From Prevotella sp. (lineage in GTDB: Bacteria > Bacteroidota > Bacteroidia > Bacteroidales > Bacteroidaceae): a stretch of DNA of 64,000 nucleotides. The notes beneath the pieces were generated by a model. It was not told where the DNA came from. It searched no databases and was given only the letters and a program-made list of their open reading frames with translations. Below are positions 29,127 to 38,232 of this stretch, piece by piece; position 1 is the stretch's first letter; the number at the start of each line of letters is the position of its first letter. Location of the stretch: NCBI GenBank assembly GCA_017619375.1, contig JAFZSL010000031.1, forward strand, positions 62,001-126,000. Direction: 5' to 3'. The translations under genes and the position numbers were made by a program.

Positions 29127-29720
29127 TTATTTTCCTGTACTTTTTCCCAAGGCACCATACACCACCTTGGCGACAAGCGGCTTGCTGGTCTCCTCTGTAA
29201 GCCCATGGCCCAGCCTTCCGTAAATGTAAGGCACCTCAAGCCCCTTGATGCAATAATGGGTGATGTCGGCTACGAGTTCCACATTCTCGATGTCAAACTC
29301 CCCGTCAGCCTTGCCGTCGGCATAGACTTTTCTGAACAACTCGATTTCATCCTCATCGAAATTTTTCCTGATTTTCTCCACCGTCCAGATGTTTCTGAAG
29401 AATTCCGCCCTGAGGTTTCCATTCCTGACGACGGTCTCCTTGATCATGTTGAGGTGGGTGTAGATGAGTTCGATGATTTTGTCTTGTGGTTTGATTTTCT
29501 TTGCCGCCACTTCGTCGAGTTTATCTGAAAGCCTCTCCAATTCGGATGCAATGACAGCGGAATAGATGTCCTCCTTTGTCTTAAAATAGGTGTAAATGGT
29601 CCTCCTGCCTTTGCCTGAAGCCACGGCGATGTCGTTCATCGTCGTGTTCTCTAATCCTTGCTTGGCAAAAAGTTTCCTGGCCACATCGACAATTGTCTGC
29701 CTTGTTTTTGAAATAGACAT
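29127..29720 (-). CDS. TetR-family transcriptional regulator
   Basis: The 197-residue protein has an N-terminal helix-turn-helix: TRQTIVDVARKLFAKQGLENTT, then MNDIAVASGKGRRTIYTYFKTKEDIYSAVI, the TetR signature. The C-terminal ligand domain is not recognisable. Its promoter (29768-29799) lies 48 bp upstream, and fabG follows at 20 bp. TetR proteins next to fatty acid genes often sense acyl-CoA or fatty acids, but no operator palindrome was found by eye. Confidence 0.9.
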   Translation of the reverse strand: MSISKTRQTIVDVARKLFAKQGLENTTMNDIAVASGKGRRTIYTYFKTKEDIYSAVIASELERLSDKLDEVAAKKIKPQDKIIELIYTHLNMIKETVVRNGNLRAEFFRNIWTVEKIRKNFDEDEIELFRKVYADGKADGEFDIENVELVADITHYCIKGLEVPYIYGRLGHGLTEETSKPLVAKVVYGALGKSTGK

Positions 29721-29767
29721 ATTCTAACTGTTTTCGGCACGATATTGCACAGTGCCCTTTGCGTGTG

Positions 29768-29799
29768 CAAAAATAATGTATTTATTTCAAACCGACAAA
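29768..29799 (-). promoter_or_regulatory. promoter of the tetR-fabG operon
   Basis: The minus strand reads TTTG (29799-29796), 20 bp, TATTTTTG (29775-29768). This is an exact consensus match, 48 bp before the start. Confidence 0.7.
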
Positions 29800-29809
29800 T
29801 TTTTTACAC

Positions 29810-29839
29810 AAAAAAAAGCCACATCTTGAAGATGCGACT
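29810..29839 (-). terminator. terminator of the SRP RNA - tRNA-Thr transcript
   Basis: A 9-bp stem (with G-U pairs) with loop TTCAA, spanning 29817-29839, is followed on the minus strand by a run of eight T. It begins 6 bp past the tRNA 3' end. Confidence 0.8.
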
Positions 29840-29844
29840 TCTTG

Positions 29845-29918
29845 AGCCTCTTGTCGGATTCGAACCAACGACCCCGAGATTACAAATCACGTGCTCTGGC
29901 CAACTGAGCTAAAGAGGC
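29845..29918 (-). tRNA. tRNA-Thr (anticodon TGT)
   Basis: A 74-nt cloverleaf has acceptor GCCTCTT pairing with AAGAGGC, D-arm GCTCAGTTGGCCAGAGC, and an anticodon loop TTTGTAA with TGT in the centre (reads ACA and other ACN codons). The T-arm contains GGTTCGAATCC. The CCA end is not encoded. The discriminator base is U. Its 5' end lies 4 nt after the SRP RNA 3' arm, so both are on one transcript. Confidence 0.97.
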
Positions 29919-29922
29919 GGGT

Positions 29923-30017
29923 GGGCAAGCTACTTGCATCGCGCCGCTCAACCTACTGCCTTTGCTACATTCCTGTCCTGGAGGATTCGCAGGGAGCTGG
30001 CCGTGCAAGACTTGCCC
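29923..30017 (-). ncRNA. ffs: 4.5S / SRP RNA, bacterial small form
   Basis: The RNA of the signal recognition particle binds Ffh and targets nascent membrane proteins. The universally conserved domain IV is readable on the minus strand at 29981-29963: CCAGG, then stem ACA, tetraloop GGAA, stem TGT, then AGCA. That is the 5'-CAGG / 3'-AGCA symmetric loop that Ffh recognises. The ends pair: GGGCAAG (30017-30011) with CTTGCCC (29929-29923), then TTGCA with TGCAA, and GCTC with GAGC further in. Length is about 95 nt, close to the ~100 nt of the small bacterial form. The promoter at 30030-30061 puts the start about 7 nt before the first paired base. tRNA-Thr follows after 4 nt. Identification is by motif and structure, and it is well supported. 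Confidence 0.9.
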
Positions 30018-30029
30018 GTTTTGCGGCTG

Positions 30030-30061
30030 CAAAGGTAGCAACAATTCCCTTCACTGCCAAA
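30030..30061 (-). promoter_or_regulatory. promoter of the SRP RNA - tRNA-Thr unit
   Basis: The minus strand reads TTTG (30061-30058), 20 bp, TACCTTTG (30037-30030), followed by CAGCCGC. The same TACCTTTGCAGCCGC string occurs at the Ca2+ ATPase promoter. Confidence 0.75.
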
Positions 30062-30099
30062 GCACCAATGCGTATTTAAGGTTTTTTAACAACCTCTTG

Positions 30100-30413
30100 T
30101 CAGCATCTCTCAAAGCATTGTCTGTACTTGATTTCAGATTTTCCGTCAAGCACATACCAATTACTGCTGCCTAACCAACTAACGATATTGCCAACAGTTT
30201 CACAAAAGTCGTCCGCCCCTTGATTATCAGTAAAGCCAAATCCTGTGGTATATCCACTGGCACTGATGCTGTCAGCCCAAGCACCAAGTCAGATGTTCAA
30301 CAACAATGCCAGGGTGTTGATGACTTTTTGCTTCAAGTTCAATGACTTTCCTTGTTGTTATTAGCTTTTCATTAAGTACGTCACTTATACGGTTAGGGAA
30401 ACAGCTGTGTCGG
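30100..30413 (-). pseudogene. decayed coding relic, two reading frames, unknown origin
   Basis: Two overlapping frames on the minus strand look like coding sequence that has lost its frame. The first (30413-30275) runs in phase with the upstream peptidase's stop codon and reads RISDVLNEKLITTRKVIELE and more until a TGA at 30272-30274. The second (30288-30103) reads LGAWADSISASGYTTGFGFT onward and ends FERC-stop at 30100-30102. Joined by a one-base shift they would give ~100 residues. No start codon is seen in the first part. I do not recognise the family. The region otherwise holds no gene. Coding character is judged by eye only. Confidence 0.45.
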
Positions 30414-30415
30414 TA

Positions 30416-33400
30416 TCATCTCATCACTTTCCTGCCTCCAATGATATAAATGCCCTTGGGGAGATTCTTCAAATCAGTTAAACCACCCACGCAAACGCCC
30501 ATGACATTGTATATCTCGCCATTCGAAGGCGTAGTCGTCGCTCTCAAGTTCTCTATGCCGTCGGGCAATGCTGGTGCAATGATGCGAATGGCACTTCCTT
30601 CCACCCTCACTCCGGCGAGACAGGCCCTGAATGCAGGCAAGGTCGTGTCCTCATCGACGTAAACGAAGCGGTCGCCTTCCAACACATAAACATCCTTGAC
30701 GATGGTTTTCACGGAATTGGTGGTGATGTCGAAGCCATCCACCTTGCTCACCATGTCCTTGGCGAATCCTGCTTTCAGGGTGGTGTTCTTCTTACCTTCG
30801 AAAAGCAATTCCTTGCCCGACAGTTGGGCGTCAGGTGCAATAATATAGGTGGTGTTCGCCTTGATTTCGCTGGCATAGTCGAGGGTCATTTGGTCGCCCT
30901 CCACTGCCACGATTTCCATCAGCCAGAACTTGGCGTTACCAGTGGCCTCTCCGTCCTCGCCTTGCTGGTGCCAGGTGGCCGAAGCCCCATCGACAGAGAT
31001 GGCTATAGGTGCGAAGGGCAAGGTCAACGTGGACCATTTCCCCACATCCTCGGCATTGAACGCCCTGATGTATTTAGGCACCACGGTAGCCGTAACGTCT
31101 TCCGGCACATAGAAATCATATCTGTCGTCCATCGTGATTGTTCCACCTTTGTTCTCGTAGTTCACCACGTTCTTTCCCATAAGCCCCTTCGGCACGGACT
31201 TATCGAGTAAATATACCGTGTTGGGGTTCTCGTTAGGTTGGGCATTGCTGGTGTATGCCACTTTCAAGTTGATGGCCAATGCGTCATCAGGCACCACGAA
31301 GTTGGATTCCGCCTTCTTCGTTTTCATCGACCCGTCAGCCACCCAGTAAATGGCACCTTTCAGCAACATCAACGCAGGAGTTTCCTCGATGGTTTTCAAT
31401 ACATTTCCTTCAAAACCCTTGACAACCACCTTGTAAGACTTGTCGAAGGCACTGGGTTTGAACTGCATGCCCAAGGTGACATAGTCGCCTGAAGGGATGC
31501 TGACGATTTTGTTTTCTGACATCTCCTCCCCTTGTTCGTTGACGAGATTGACACCAACGAAGTGGCGGTACTCTCCCACCCCATTGTTGGCTACAGTGAC
31601 GTTGCAAATCACCTTGTCGCCGACGATGGCAGTCCCCTCGTCGTCGAGATTGAGGAAATCCACCCTGCACTGCAGTTGTGCACCTTCGTTGTATGCGTTG
31701 GTGTAGAAGAACTGGTCTTCATAGCTATCGACAGAGAGAAAATAAACCTCGTTGTCAAGGTCGATGCTATGGTCATTGTCCACATAAATGGCTATGTCGC
31801 GTGTGGAATTGGGCTCTATGGCGGCAGGTTCCATCGCCACCTCTTCAATCGCCCCCTTGCTGTTGTATTTCCTCAGGTAGAAGAAGCCATCAAACCACTC
31901 ATCGCCATTGGTAAGCCTGACGACAACGTTTGAGCCACTCCTTCTCACTCTCGTCACTTTGAAATCCCCCTTTGGCACAGGTTGGAGCGTGAGGGTGTCG
32001 CCCTGGATTTGTGCGTCGATGTAATTGACATCGGCATTCCTGGCCATCTTCGGCACTCCTCCTCCATTCTCCCAGAACATGGTCTTGAGCTTGTAATGCC
32101 CATTTTCGATGCCCTTGCCCAACTTGATGGTCAACTCCGTGTCGTCTGGATAACCCGGCCATAGTTCGACGTTGGTGCTGCCGACAGTCTTCACTATGTT
32201 TCCTTCATCATCGAAGAGCGCCAAACCTACTTTGTATTTATTATACCAATTGTTTCCGTCATAAAACACTGGGATGTCAACAACGATGTTGGTGAAGTCA
32301 ACTCCCACGCTGTCCCTGACATACTCCCTGCCATACTTCAAACTGGAGCGTGAGAATGCAACGATGGGGACATCTGGAGCCACGAATTCATCCTCACCCT
32401 CTCGTGTGATGCCAATGATGGCCGACTGCAAAACTGAGAAACGCAAGGAAGTGGAACTTCCCCCCGTTCCGTTGGCACTGGCATCGAGCACGGATATGCG
32501 GAAATAGTCGTCGCCATCTCCTCCCCATCCCCAGTTGATGTGGTAGTATCCATTTCCATCATATCCATCGCAAACGAAAGCATGGCCTTCCATCGCCATG
32601 GTATAGCCGGTATAAAGGACGGGGCGGTTGTGCTTCAGCTCGTTGATAAGGATGCTGTCCCATTGCTCGATGGTGTATCCATACCTCGTGACGTTGTGAA
32701 TGGTATTGGGGAGGTTGAAATAGCGTGGAAGCAGGTAACCGAGATAGTCTGTATTGGCACCCGAACTGTTTGGCGTGTAGTCCATCTGCACGGCTTGACC
32801 ACAATAGAGCATGAGTTTGGCCACGGCATCCCTCTGCTCCTGCGTCGCATTGCGCCCATATACATCGAGCATATTGTCCCAATCGAAAGTCGTGGGTGCA
32901 AGTTTAGGCATGTTCACTTTATGCGTATAAGTCGTATAGGCGTCAATGGCATTGGTGGAGTCTGCCGGACAGCGGTGGTAGTTGAGCACTTGCGCCATGG
33001 CAGTAGCCACACAGCCCGTGGGACATCTGACAGCATTCACGGAAGGGCACATCTCGTTGAAAGGCCATGTCTGGTCCCATTTTGTCTTGATGAGCGGCTT
33101 GATCACGTCGGTTGGCCTGCCGACCGGCATCTTGTTGGTGAGTTGGTAATCCACCACCTGCTCAATGGCTTCCTCGTAATACTGCAACCACCATTTCATG
33201 TTTTCCGGCATGTGTTCAACATCCAAAGAGCCATGGTCGGAATAGGCAAGCACCGGAACTGTACGGTCGTCGCCGGAAAGGATGACATACCCTTTGTCAT
33301 TGCCATAATTGCAGACATACAACGCGGGGTGGCCTGGTTTTCCTTTCAAATCACTTTGATAGGTGATTACCACATTCTCATTGCGATTTCCAAATTGCTC

Positions 33401-33511
33401 TTTGGCAAATAGTTTCGCCTTTTGCAAAGCAACTGCTTTCGTCACTGGGTTGGCCATGACAACACATGACACAACGGCCATCACGATGACGGCAAGATAT
33501 CTTCTCATCAT
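30416..33511 (-). CDS. C10-family (streptopain-like) cysteine peptidase, secreted
   Basis: The 1031-residue protein begins MMRRYLAVIVMAVVSCVVMANP (signal peptide). The start at 33511 was chosen for this and for the promoter 28 bp upstream, which rules out the longer frame. A propeptide of ~130 residues contains the Spi-type pattern GYVILSGDDRTVPVLAYSDHG. The peptidase domain has nucleophile Cys167 in CPTGCVATAMAQVLNYH and His310 in GHAFVCDGYDGNGYYHINWGWGG. A long beta-rich region of ~600 residues follows, ending in a C-terminal module IYNVMG...LPKGIYIIGGRKVMR. That module resembles the end of the 1251-residue protein at 56-60 kb and may be a type IX secretion-type sorting signal (inference). 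Confidence 0.9.
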   Translation of the reverse strand: MMRRYLAVIVMAVVSCVVMANPVTKAVALQKAKLFAKEQFGNRNENVVITYQSDLKGKPGHPALYVCNYGNDKGYVILSGDDRTVPVLAYSDHGSLDVEHMPENMKWWLQYYEEAIEQVVDYQLTNKMPVGRPTDVIKPLIKTKWDQTWPFNEMCPSVNAVRCPTGCVATAMAQVLNYHRCPADSTNAIDAYTTYTHKVNMPKLAPTTFDWDNMLDVYGRNATQEQRDAVAKLMLYCGQAVQMDYTPNSSGANTDYLGYLLPRYFNLPNTIHNVTRYGYTIEQWDSILINELKHNRPVLYTGYTMAMEGHAFVCDGYDGNGYYHINWGWGGDGDDYFRISVLDASANGTGGSSTSLRFSVLQSAIIGITREGEDEFVAPDVPIVAFSRSSLKYGREYVRDSVGVDFTNIVVDIPVFYDGNNWYNKYKVGLALFDDEGNIVKTVGSTNVELWPGYPDDTELTIKLGKGIENGHYKLKTMFWENGGGVPKMARNADVNYIDAQIQGDTLTLQPVPKGDFKVTRVRRSGSNVVVRLTNGDEWFDGFFYLRKYNSKGAIEEVAMEPAAIEPNSTRDIAIYVDNDHSIDLDNEVYFLSVDSYEDQFFYTNAYNEGAQLQCRVDFLNLDDEGTAIVGDKVICNVTVANNGVGEYRHFVGVNLVNEQGEEMSENKIVSIPSGDYVTLGMQFKPSAFDKSYKVVVKGFEGNVLKTIEETPALMLLKGAIYWVADGSMKTKKAESNFVVPDDALAINLKVAYTSNAQPNENPNTVYLLDKSVPKGLMGKNVVNYENKGGTITMDDRYDFYVPEDVTATVVPKYIRAFNAEDVGKWSTLTLPFAPIAISVDGASATWHQQGEDGEATGNAKFWLMEIVAVEGDQMTLDYASEIKANTTYIIAPDAQLSGKELLFEGKKNTTLKAGFAKDMVSKVDGFDITTNSVKTIVKDVYVLEGDRFVYVDEDTTLPAFRACLAGVRVEGSAIRIIAPALPDGIENLRATTTPSNGEIYNVMGVCVGGLTDLKNLPKGIYIIGGRKVMR

Positions 33512-33538
33512 ATTATATTGTAAATCATTTTCTGTTTG

Positions 33539-33570
33539 CAAAGATACGAACATTTTGGGAAAAGGACAAA
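33539..33570 (-). promoter_or_regulatory. promoter of the C10 peptidase gene
   Basis: The minus strand reads TTTG (33570-33567), 20 bp, TATCTTTG (33546-33539), 28 bp before the start. Confidence 0.75.
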
Positions 33571-33686
33571 AATAGTATATTAAAATTGGAAGCAATAACC
33601 CTGTATGCATTATTCCAATTGACATCCTCTATTGTGCATGAAAGTTCTCCACGAGCCATCATGCGCCACAGGGATTTCATTTCTTA

Positions 33687-36600
33687 CTATCGTGCTTGAT
33701 GGCACTTCTTCACCATCCTGATGAATTCTCCTATCCAAAGGACAAAGGAGGTGGAGGAAATGATGAGGACCCAGTCCATCACCTTGATGCCGCCATCGGC
33801 AACGTTGAACATGCTTTGAAGTCCAGGAATCTGAGTCATCAAGATTTGTCCGAACAAGATGACGGAAGCGATGACGATGAACCACCTCGTGTTATTCCAG
33901 GAAATATCCTTGAAGGCGGAATCAGAAGTCATGAAAGCCTTGGCATTGAACATGTTCCAGAACTGTAGCATCACAAAGATGGTGAAAAAGAGTCCAAGTT
34001 CATATTCGGAGAGTCCATCATTGTCATCCCATCGAAAATGGCCACTGAAGACATCTGTCAACGTGTTGACATCCGCACGGAGGAAGAACACATATATTCC
34101 GAGGAGGAGAATGGTGAAAATGATACCTGTTCCAAGGATGCCACTCCACATTCCCTTGAGGATGTGCTCGTTGACAGAGCGTGGCTTTTCGTCCATCACC
34201 GTCTTCGAAGGAGGCAGGGAAGCCAATGCCAATGCTGCGAAAGTATCCATGATGAGGTTCACCCAAAGCATCTGGGTGACCGTCAATGGTGACTCCGTGC
34301 CAATAAACGCCCCGATGAGGACGACGAGGCAAGCCGCCACATTGACCGTCATCTGAAAGAGGATGAACCGCTTGATGTTCTTGTATAGCGAGCGTCCCCA
34401 CATCACCGCATTGGCAATGGTGCTGAACGAATTGTCAAGGATGGTCATGTCGCTTGCCTCCTTGGCGACAGCAGTGCCGTCCCCCATGGAAAGCCCGACA
34501 TTGGCAATGTTCAAGGCAGGGGCGTCATTCGTTCCATCCCCTGTGACGGCAACGACGTAGTCAAGTTCCTTCAATATCCTGACCACACGTTCCTTATCGT
34601 TGGGACGGGCGCGTGAGATGATTTTGACCTTTGGCAAACGATTCATCAACTCTTCATCCGACATGGTGGCAATGTCCGTGCCCAAGAGAATGTTCTCATC
34701 CGAGTCTTCCGGATTCCAAAGGCCAAGTTGGCGACCGATTTCCTTTGCCGTGCCAGAAGCGTCGCCAGTGACGATCTTGACCTGTATGCCGGCTTTGATG
34801 CAATCCTCTATGGCGGCATGGACATCCACACGGACAGGGTCCTTGATGCCCACAATGCCCATCATGCACAAATCATCGATGTTGAGCTTGCCCTCAGAGA
34901 ACACATTCTCATCATCATTCCCATCCAACTCCTTACAGGCAAAGGCAAGGGTTCGATTGGCATGATTCTGATAGTCTGTCAACTTGGCATTGTAGTCCTC
35001 CACTTCCTCTTGGGAAAGCCTGCACATGCCCATGATGATGTCAGGTGCGCCCTTCACATAAACCACTCGCTTGCCAATGACTGTAGAATCAACGACGGTA
35101 GCCATGTACTTCAACTCCGTTGTGAACTGCAAGCGTTCGATGGCAGGGAGTGATTCCCGAATGTCAAGGTAATTCACCCCATGGTCATGCAACCACAAGA
35201 GCAAGGCGCCCTCCGTAGGGTTGCCGATGGCTTTGATTTTTTTGGATTCAGCAAAGTCAAGATTCGCAGTTGTGTTGACAGCGATGCATTCTTTCAAAAG
35301 TGAGGACATCTTGTCTTTACCAAGCCTTTGGTTTTCCAATCCAGGGAAAGCTGTGGCGACAACTTTCATCTGATTCTGGGTCAAAGTGCCCGTCTTGTCC
35401 GAACATATGACCGAGACAGCACCCATCGTCTCGCATGAATGCATGGTACGTGGAAGCGTGTTCTGGTTCATCAGTCGCTTCATGCTGAAGGCAAGACTCA
35501 GTGTCACCGCCATGGGCAAGCCTTCCGGAACGGCAACGACAATCAGGGTCACCGCAATCATGATGGAGTCGAGTGCATGCTGGACAAGTCCTGACCAGTC
35601 CGTGTCCTCCGTGGTACCGAATGCAAAATAGAGGAATATGCCTATGATGGGCAGGACCATGAAGGCTATCACCTGTGACAACTCAATGCTATCTTCATTA
35701 TCCTCATTCTTTTTCCTATCCAGTCTCAAAGACACCAATGCCGCTATCACAAATGAGCCAAAGAGGCAAACGGTCAAGGCGCCAAAGTTGGAAGAAGGCA
35801 GCATCAAGGCATATCTGACAAGCCTTCCAAGAACGATAAGCACAGCCAATGCATAGCTTGTCTTGGTGATGAGTTTTGCAAGTTGGTCCAACTTCTCACT
35901 CAGCGGTGTGGCCTCGCCGTCCTGCACCTGCGCGGACTCAAACACCTTGCCACATGCCGTGGCGTCCCCCACGGCAAAGACCTTCGCCACGCAATCGCCC
36001 TCCATGACATTACACCCTTTCATGATGTGGTTGGAGGGGTAAGTCGCATCCTTGACGAATTCTTCAGGATTGCTGGTCTTTGCACACAAGGGTTCCCCTG
36101 TCAAGGAAGACTCATCCATGGTCAGGTTCATGCTTTCAAGCAACTCCGCATCGGCAGGGACCTCCTCGCCAGCTTCCAAAATGATAATATCCCCTACGAC
36201 AACATCCCTTCGAGGCACCTGACAAACATTATTGTTTCTGACCACCTTCACCAGGGTGTCGTCATTGACCTCATTCAAGCTTTTGAAAGTTTTCTCGTTT
36301 TGCGCTTCCAGTATATGCGTCACGGTAGTGGCCAAGAGAACGGCAGCAGCAATTCCTATCAGTTCCAAATAGGGTTCCCACCCTTCCACACCTCCAAACG
36401 TCCCATTGTAGAAGGCGATGAAGCCTGAGAGCAAAAGGACAAAGAGCAGGATGGCGAAAAGTGAATCTATATGAAACGTTTTCTTCTTCGCATCCCATTC
36501 ACCGCCAAGGTATGCCACAAGATATGTCAATGCGAACAAAACGAGCGTGAGGACCGGTGCAACCCAAAGGCCTTCCTTGTTGCACCCCAGGAGAGGGAAG

Positions 36601-36830
36601 ATGATAGTTGCAAGAGTGGCGATGACGAATATGACCAAGTCCACCTGGAGCACCCAGAAATGCATGCAGTCCTTGATTTTCTGCCATATGGATTCCTCTT
36701 TTGGAGGAGTCAGCACATTGACTCCATGACGTGCACGGCTTTCGAGCACCTGGGCGTCGGTCAAGCCGGAATAATGTTGATGACGGGTTTCTTTTGAAAC
36801 CTTGGGTTCTGCAGATATCTTCTTTTTCAA
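33687..36830 (-). CDS. calcium-transporting P-type ATPase (P2B/PMCA-like)
   Basis: The 1047-residue inner-membrane pump exports Ca2+ (or a related cation) using ATP. Visible in order: N-terminal cytoplasmic segment with HYSGLTDAQVLESRARHGVNVL, an actuator loop with DESSLTGEP near residue 240, the conserved helix-4 block VVAVPEGLPMAVTLSLAFS near 428, phosphorylation motif ICSDKTGTLTQNQ near 477, and hinge VTGDGTNDAPAL near 763. Six C-terminal membrane segments follow (MLWVNLIMDTFAALALASLPP). The PEGLP motif and overall length place it with Ca2+ pumps. It is preceded by a promoter at 36959-36988 with a ~125-nt leader. Confidence 0.92.
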   Translation of the reverse strand: MKKKISAEPKVSKETRHQHYSGLTDAQVLESRARHGVNVLTPPKEESIWQKIKDCMHFWVLQVDLVIFVIATLATIIFPLLGCNKEGLWVAPVLTLVLFALTYLVAYLGGEWDAKKKTFHIDSLFAILLFVLLLSGFIAFYNGTFGGVEGWEPYLELIGIAAAVLLATTVTHILEAQNEKTFKSLNEVNDDTLVKVVRNNNVCQVPRRDVVVGDIIILEAGEEVPADAELLESMNLTMDESSLTGEPLCAKTSNPEEFVKDATYPSNHIMKGCNVMEGDCVAKVFAVGDATACGKVFESAQVQDGEATPLSEKLDQLAKLITKTSYALAVLIVLGRLVRYALMLPSSNFGALTVCLFGSFVIAALVSLRLDRKKNEDNEDSIELSQVIAFMVLPIIGIFLYFAFGTTEDTDWSGLVQHALDSIMIAVTLIVVAVPEGLPMAVTLSLAFSMKRLMNQNTLPRTMHSCETMGAVSVICSDKTGTLTQNQMKVVATAFPGLENQRLGKDKMSSLLKECIAVNTTANLDFAESKKIKAIGNPTEGALLLWLHDHGVNYLDIRESLPAIERLQFTTELKYMATVVDSTVIGKRVVYVKGAPDIIMGMCRLSQEEVEDYNAKLTDYQNHANRTLAFACKELDGNDDENVFSEGKLNIDDLCMMGIVGIKDPVRVDVHAAIEDCIKAGIQVKIVTGDASGTAKEIGRQLGLWNPEDSDENILLGTDIATMSDEELMNRLPKVKIISRARPNDKERVVRILKELDYVVAVTGDGTNDAPALNIANVGLSMGDGTAVAKEASDMTILDNSFSTIANAVMWGRSLYKNIKRFILFQMTVNVAACLVVLIGAFIGTESPLTVTQMLWVNLIMDTFAALALASLPPSKTVMDEKPRSVNEHILKGMWSGILGTGIIFTILLLGIYVFFLRADVNTLTDVFSGHFRWDDNDGLSEYELGLFFTIFVMLQFWNMFNAKAFMTSDSAFKDISWNNTRWFIVIASVILFGQILMTQIPGLQSMFNVADGGIKVMDWVLIISSTSFVLWIGEFIRMVKKCHQAR

Positions 36831-36958
36831 ACTAATACCATTTTTCCTATTTGATTCACATGCCAGGTTGGCGGTTTTCCATCACCAACCGACACGCGTT
36901 GCAGTCTGCAGTGAACCCCATGAAGGATTTTCCTGCACAACTGCAAAGAAAGCGGCTG

Positions 36959-36988
36959 CAAAGGTATTAAATTATTACAAGAAACAAG
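36959..36988 (-). promoter_or_regulatory. promoter of the Ca2+ ATPase gene, with long leader
   Basis: The minus strand reads CTTG, 18 bp, TACCTTTG (36966-36959), then CAGCCGC. The ATG is ~130 bp further; the leader has no assigned structure. Confidence 0.5.
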
Positions 36989-37005
36989 AATTTCCGGTAC
37001 TCTTT

Positions 37006-38067
37006 TCACTCGTACACCTTGATTTCCTGCTTTCCGGTGAGAGCACGGTAGGCGTTGTGAGCCAATGCGGTGAGTTCGTCCTCACCCGGATAGACGAAGA
37101 CAGGAGCAAGGTATTGGAGGCGACGGGTCAGTTCGCCACTCACATAACTGCTTTGCGACATGGCTCCGGTAAGCAGAACGGCATCCACATGTCCGCATGT
37201 GACCGGAGCGAGCGACCCCAGGTATCTTGCCACACTATAGAGCATGGCATCGAGGATTAGTTTGGCATGTTCATCCCCCTCCTTGATGCGTTTTTCCACA
37301 ATTCTGACATCGTTGGTGCCAAGGTGTGCTGTCAGTCCGCTATGCCCGTTGACCTTGCGCAGCATCTCTTTTTCCGTGTATTTTCCGCTATAGCAAAGTT
37401 GTATGAGTTGCACCGACGGCAACGTACCAGCCCTGGAGGGACTGAAAGGCCCGTCTCCGCTGAGTGCGTCGCTGCAAGCAATCGCCCGTCCATGGTGGTG
37501 CATGGCAAATGAGATGCCACTGCCCAAGTGACAAACGATGAGGTCCTGCTCCTCATATTTCACCCCGTGCTCAAGACAATATCTTTTCGCTATCTCTCTT
37601 TGGTTGAGTGCGTGCCAGATGGTTTGGTGCGGCATCTCAGGCAGTCCGCTGATCCTGGCGACATCTTCCAATTCATCCACCACTCCCGGGTCCACGGTGA
37701 ATGCACGACAGCCAGGTATTTCCTTTGCAATGCTGAGGGCGATGAGCGAACCAAGGTTGCACGCATGATGCAACCTCGGGTGCATGGTGTCCTCTATGAC
37801 CTTCTCGTTGAGTTCATACACCCCGCTCTCAATGGGTTTCACCAGTCCTCCCCTTCCCACGACGACGTCGAAGTCCATGCCGAAGCCCTGACGTTGCAGT
37901 TCCTCAATCAATTTCTCCTTCCTATAGTCAAACTCGTCCATGATGAATGGATAACGACACAATTCCTCATAGGGATGGTTGATGCAAGCATGCATCACGA
38001 TTTCCTCATCGATAAAGACCCCCACCTTGGTGGAAATCATTCCAGGATTGATAGCCAGTATTTTCAT
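37006..38067 (-). CDS. buk: butyrate kinase
   Basis: It catalyses butyryl phosphate + ADP to butyrate + ATP, the last step of one butyrate route; related enzymes act on branched-chain acyl phosphates. The 353-residue ASKHA-fold protein begins MKILAINPGMISTKVGVF, has GRGGLVKPIESGVYELN near residue 70, CHLGSGISFAMHHHGRAI near 185 and TCGHVDAVLLTGAMSQS near 298. This is a full-length Buk. The usual partner ptb (phosphotransbutyrylase) is not adjacent; upstream lies xseA. Branched-chain fatty acid kinase is the alternative. The promoter is at 38127-38158. Confidence 0.9.
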   Translation of the reverse strand: MKILAINPGMISTKVGVFIDEEIVMHACINHPYEELCRYPFIMDEFDYRKEKLIEELQRQGFGMDFDVVVGRGGLVKPIESGVYELNEKVIEDTMHPRLHHACNLGSLIALSIAKEIPGCRAFTVDPGVVDELEDVARISGLPEMPHQTIWHALNQREIAKRYCLEHGVKYEEQDLIVCHLGSGISFAMHHHGRAIACSDALSGDGPFSPSRAGTLPSVQLIQLCYSGKYTEKEMLRKVNGHSGLTAHLGTNDVRIVEKRIKEGDEHAKLILDAMLYSVARYLGSLAPVTCGHVDAVLLTGAMSQSSYVSGELTRRLQYLAPVFVYPGEDELTALAHNAYRALTGKQEIKVYE

Positions 38068-38126
38068 AATAATATAGCTTAGGCAAACAAAAATGTTGTG
38101 TTTTCAGAATGATTACATATTTTTTG

Positions 38127-38158
38127 CAAAAATATGAAAAAAGGAAGAAAGATGCAAA
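38127..38158 (-). promoter_or_regulatory. promoter of buk
   Basis: The minus strand reads TTTG (38158-38155), 20 bp, TATTTTTG (38134-38127). It is an exact consensus match and gives a ~55-nt leader. Confidence 0.7.
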
Positions 38159-38232
38159 TGATTCGAGCAAAAAAAATAGCGTCCGACCCTATACAGCCAC
38201 TTTTTCATCCACATTTCACCTTCCGGCGGCAT

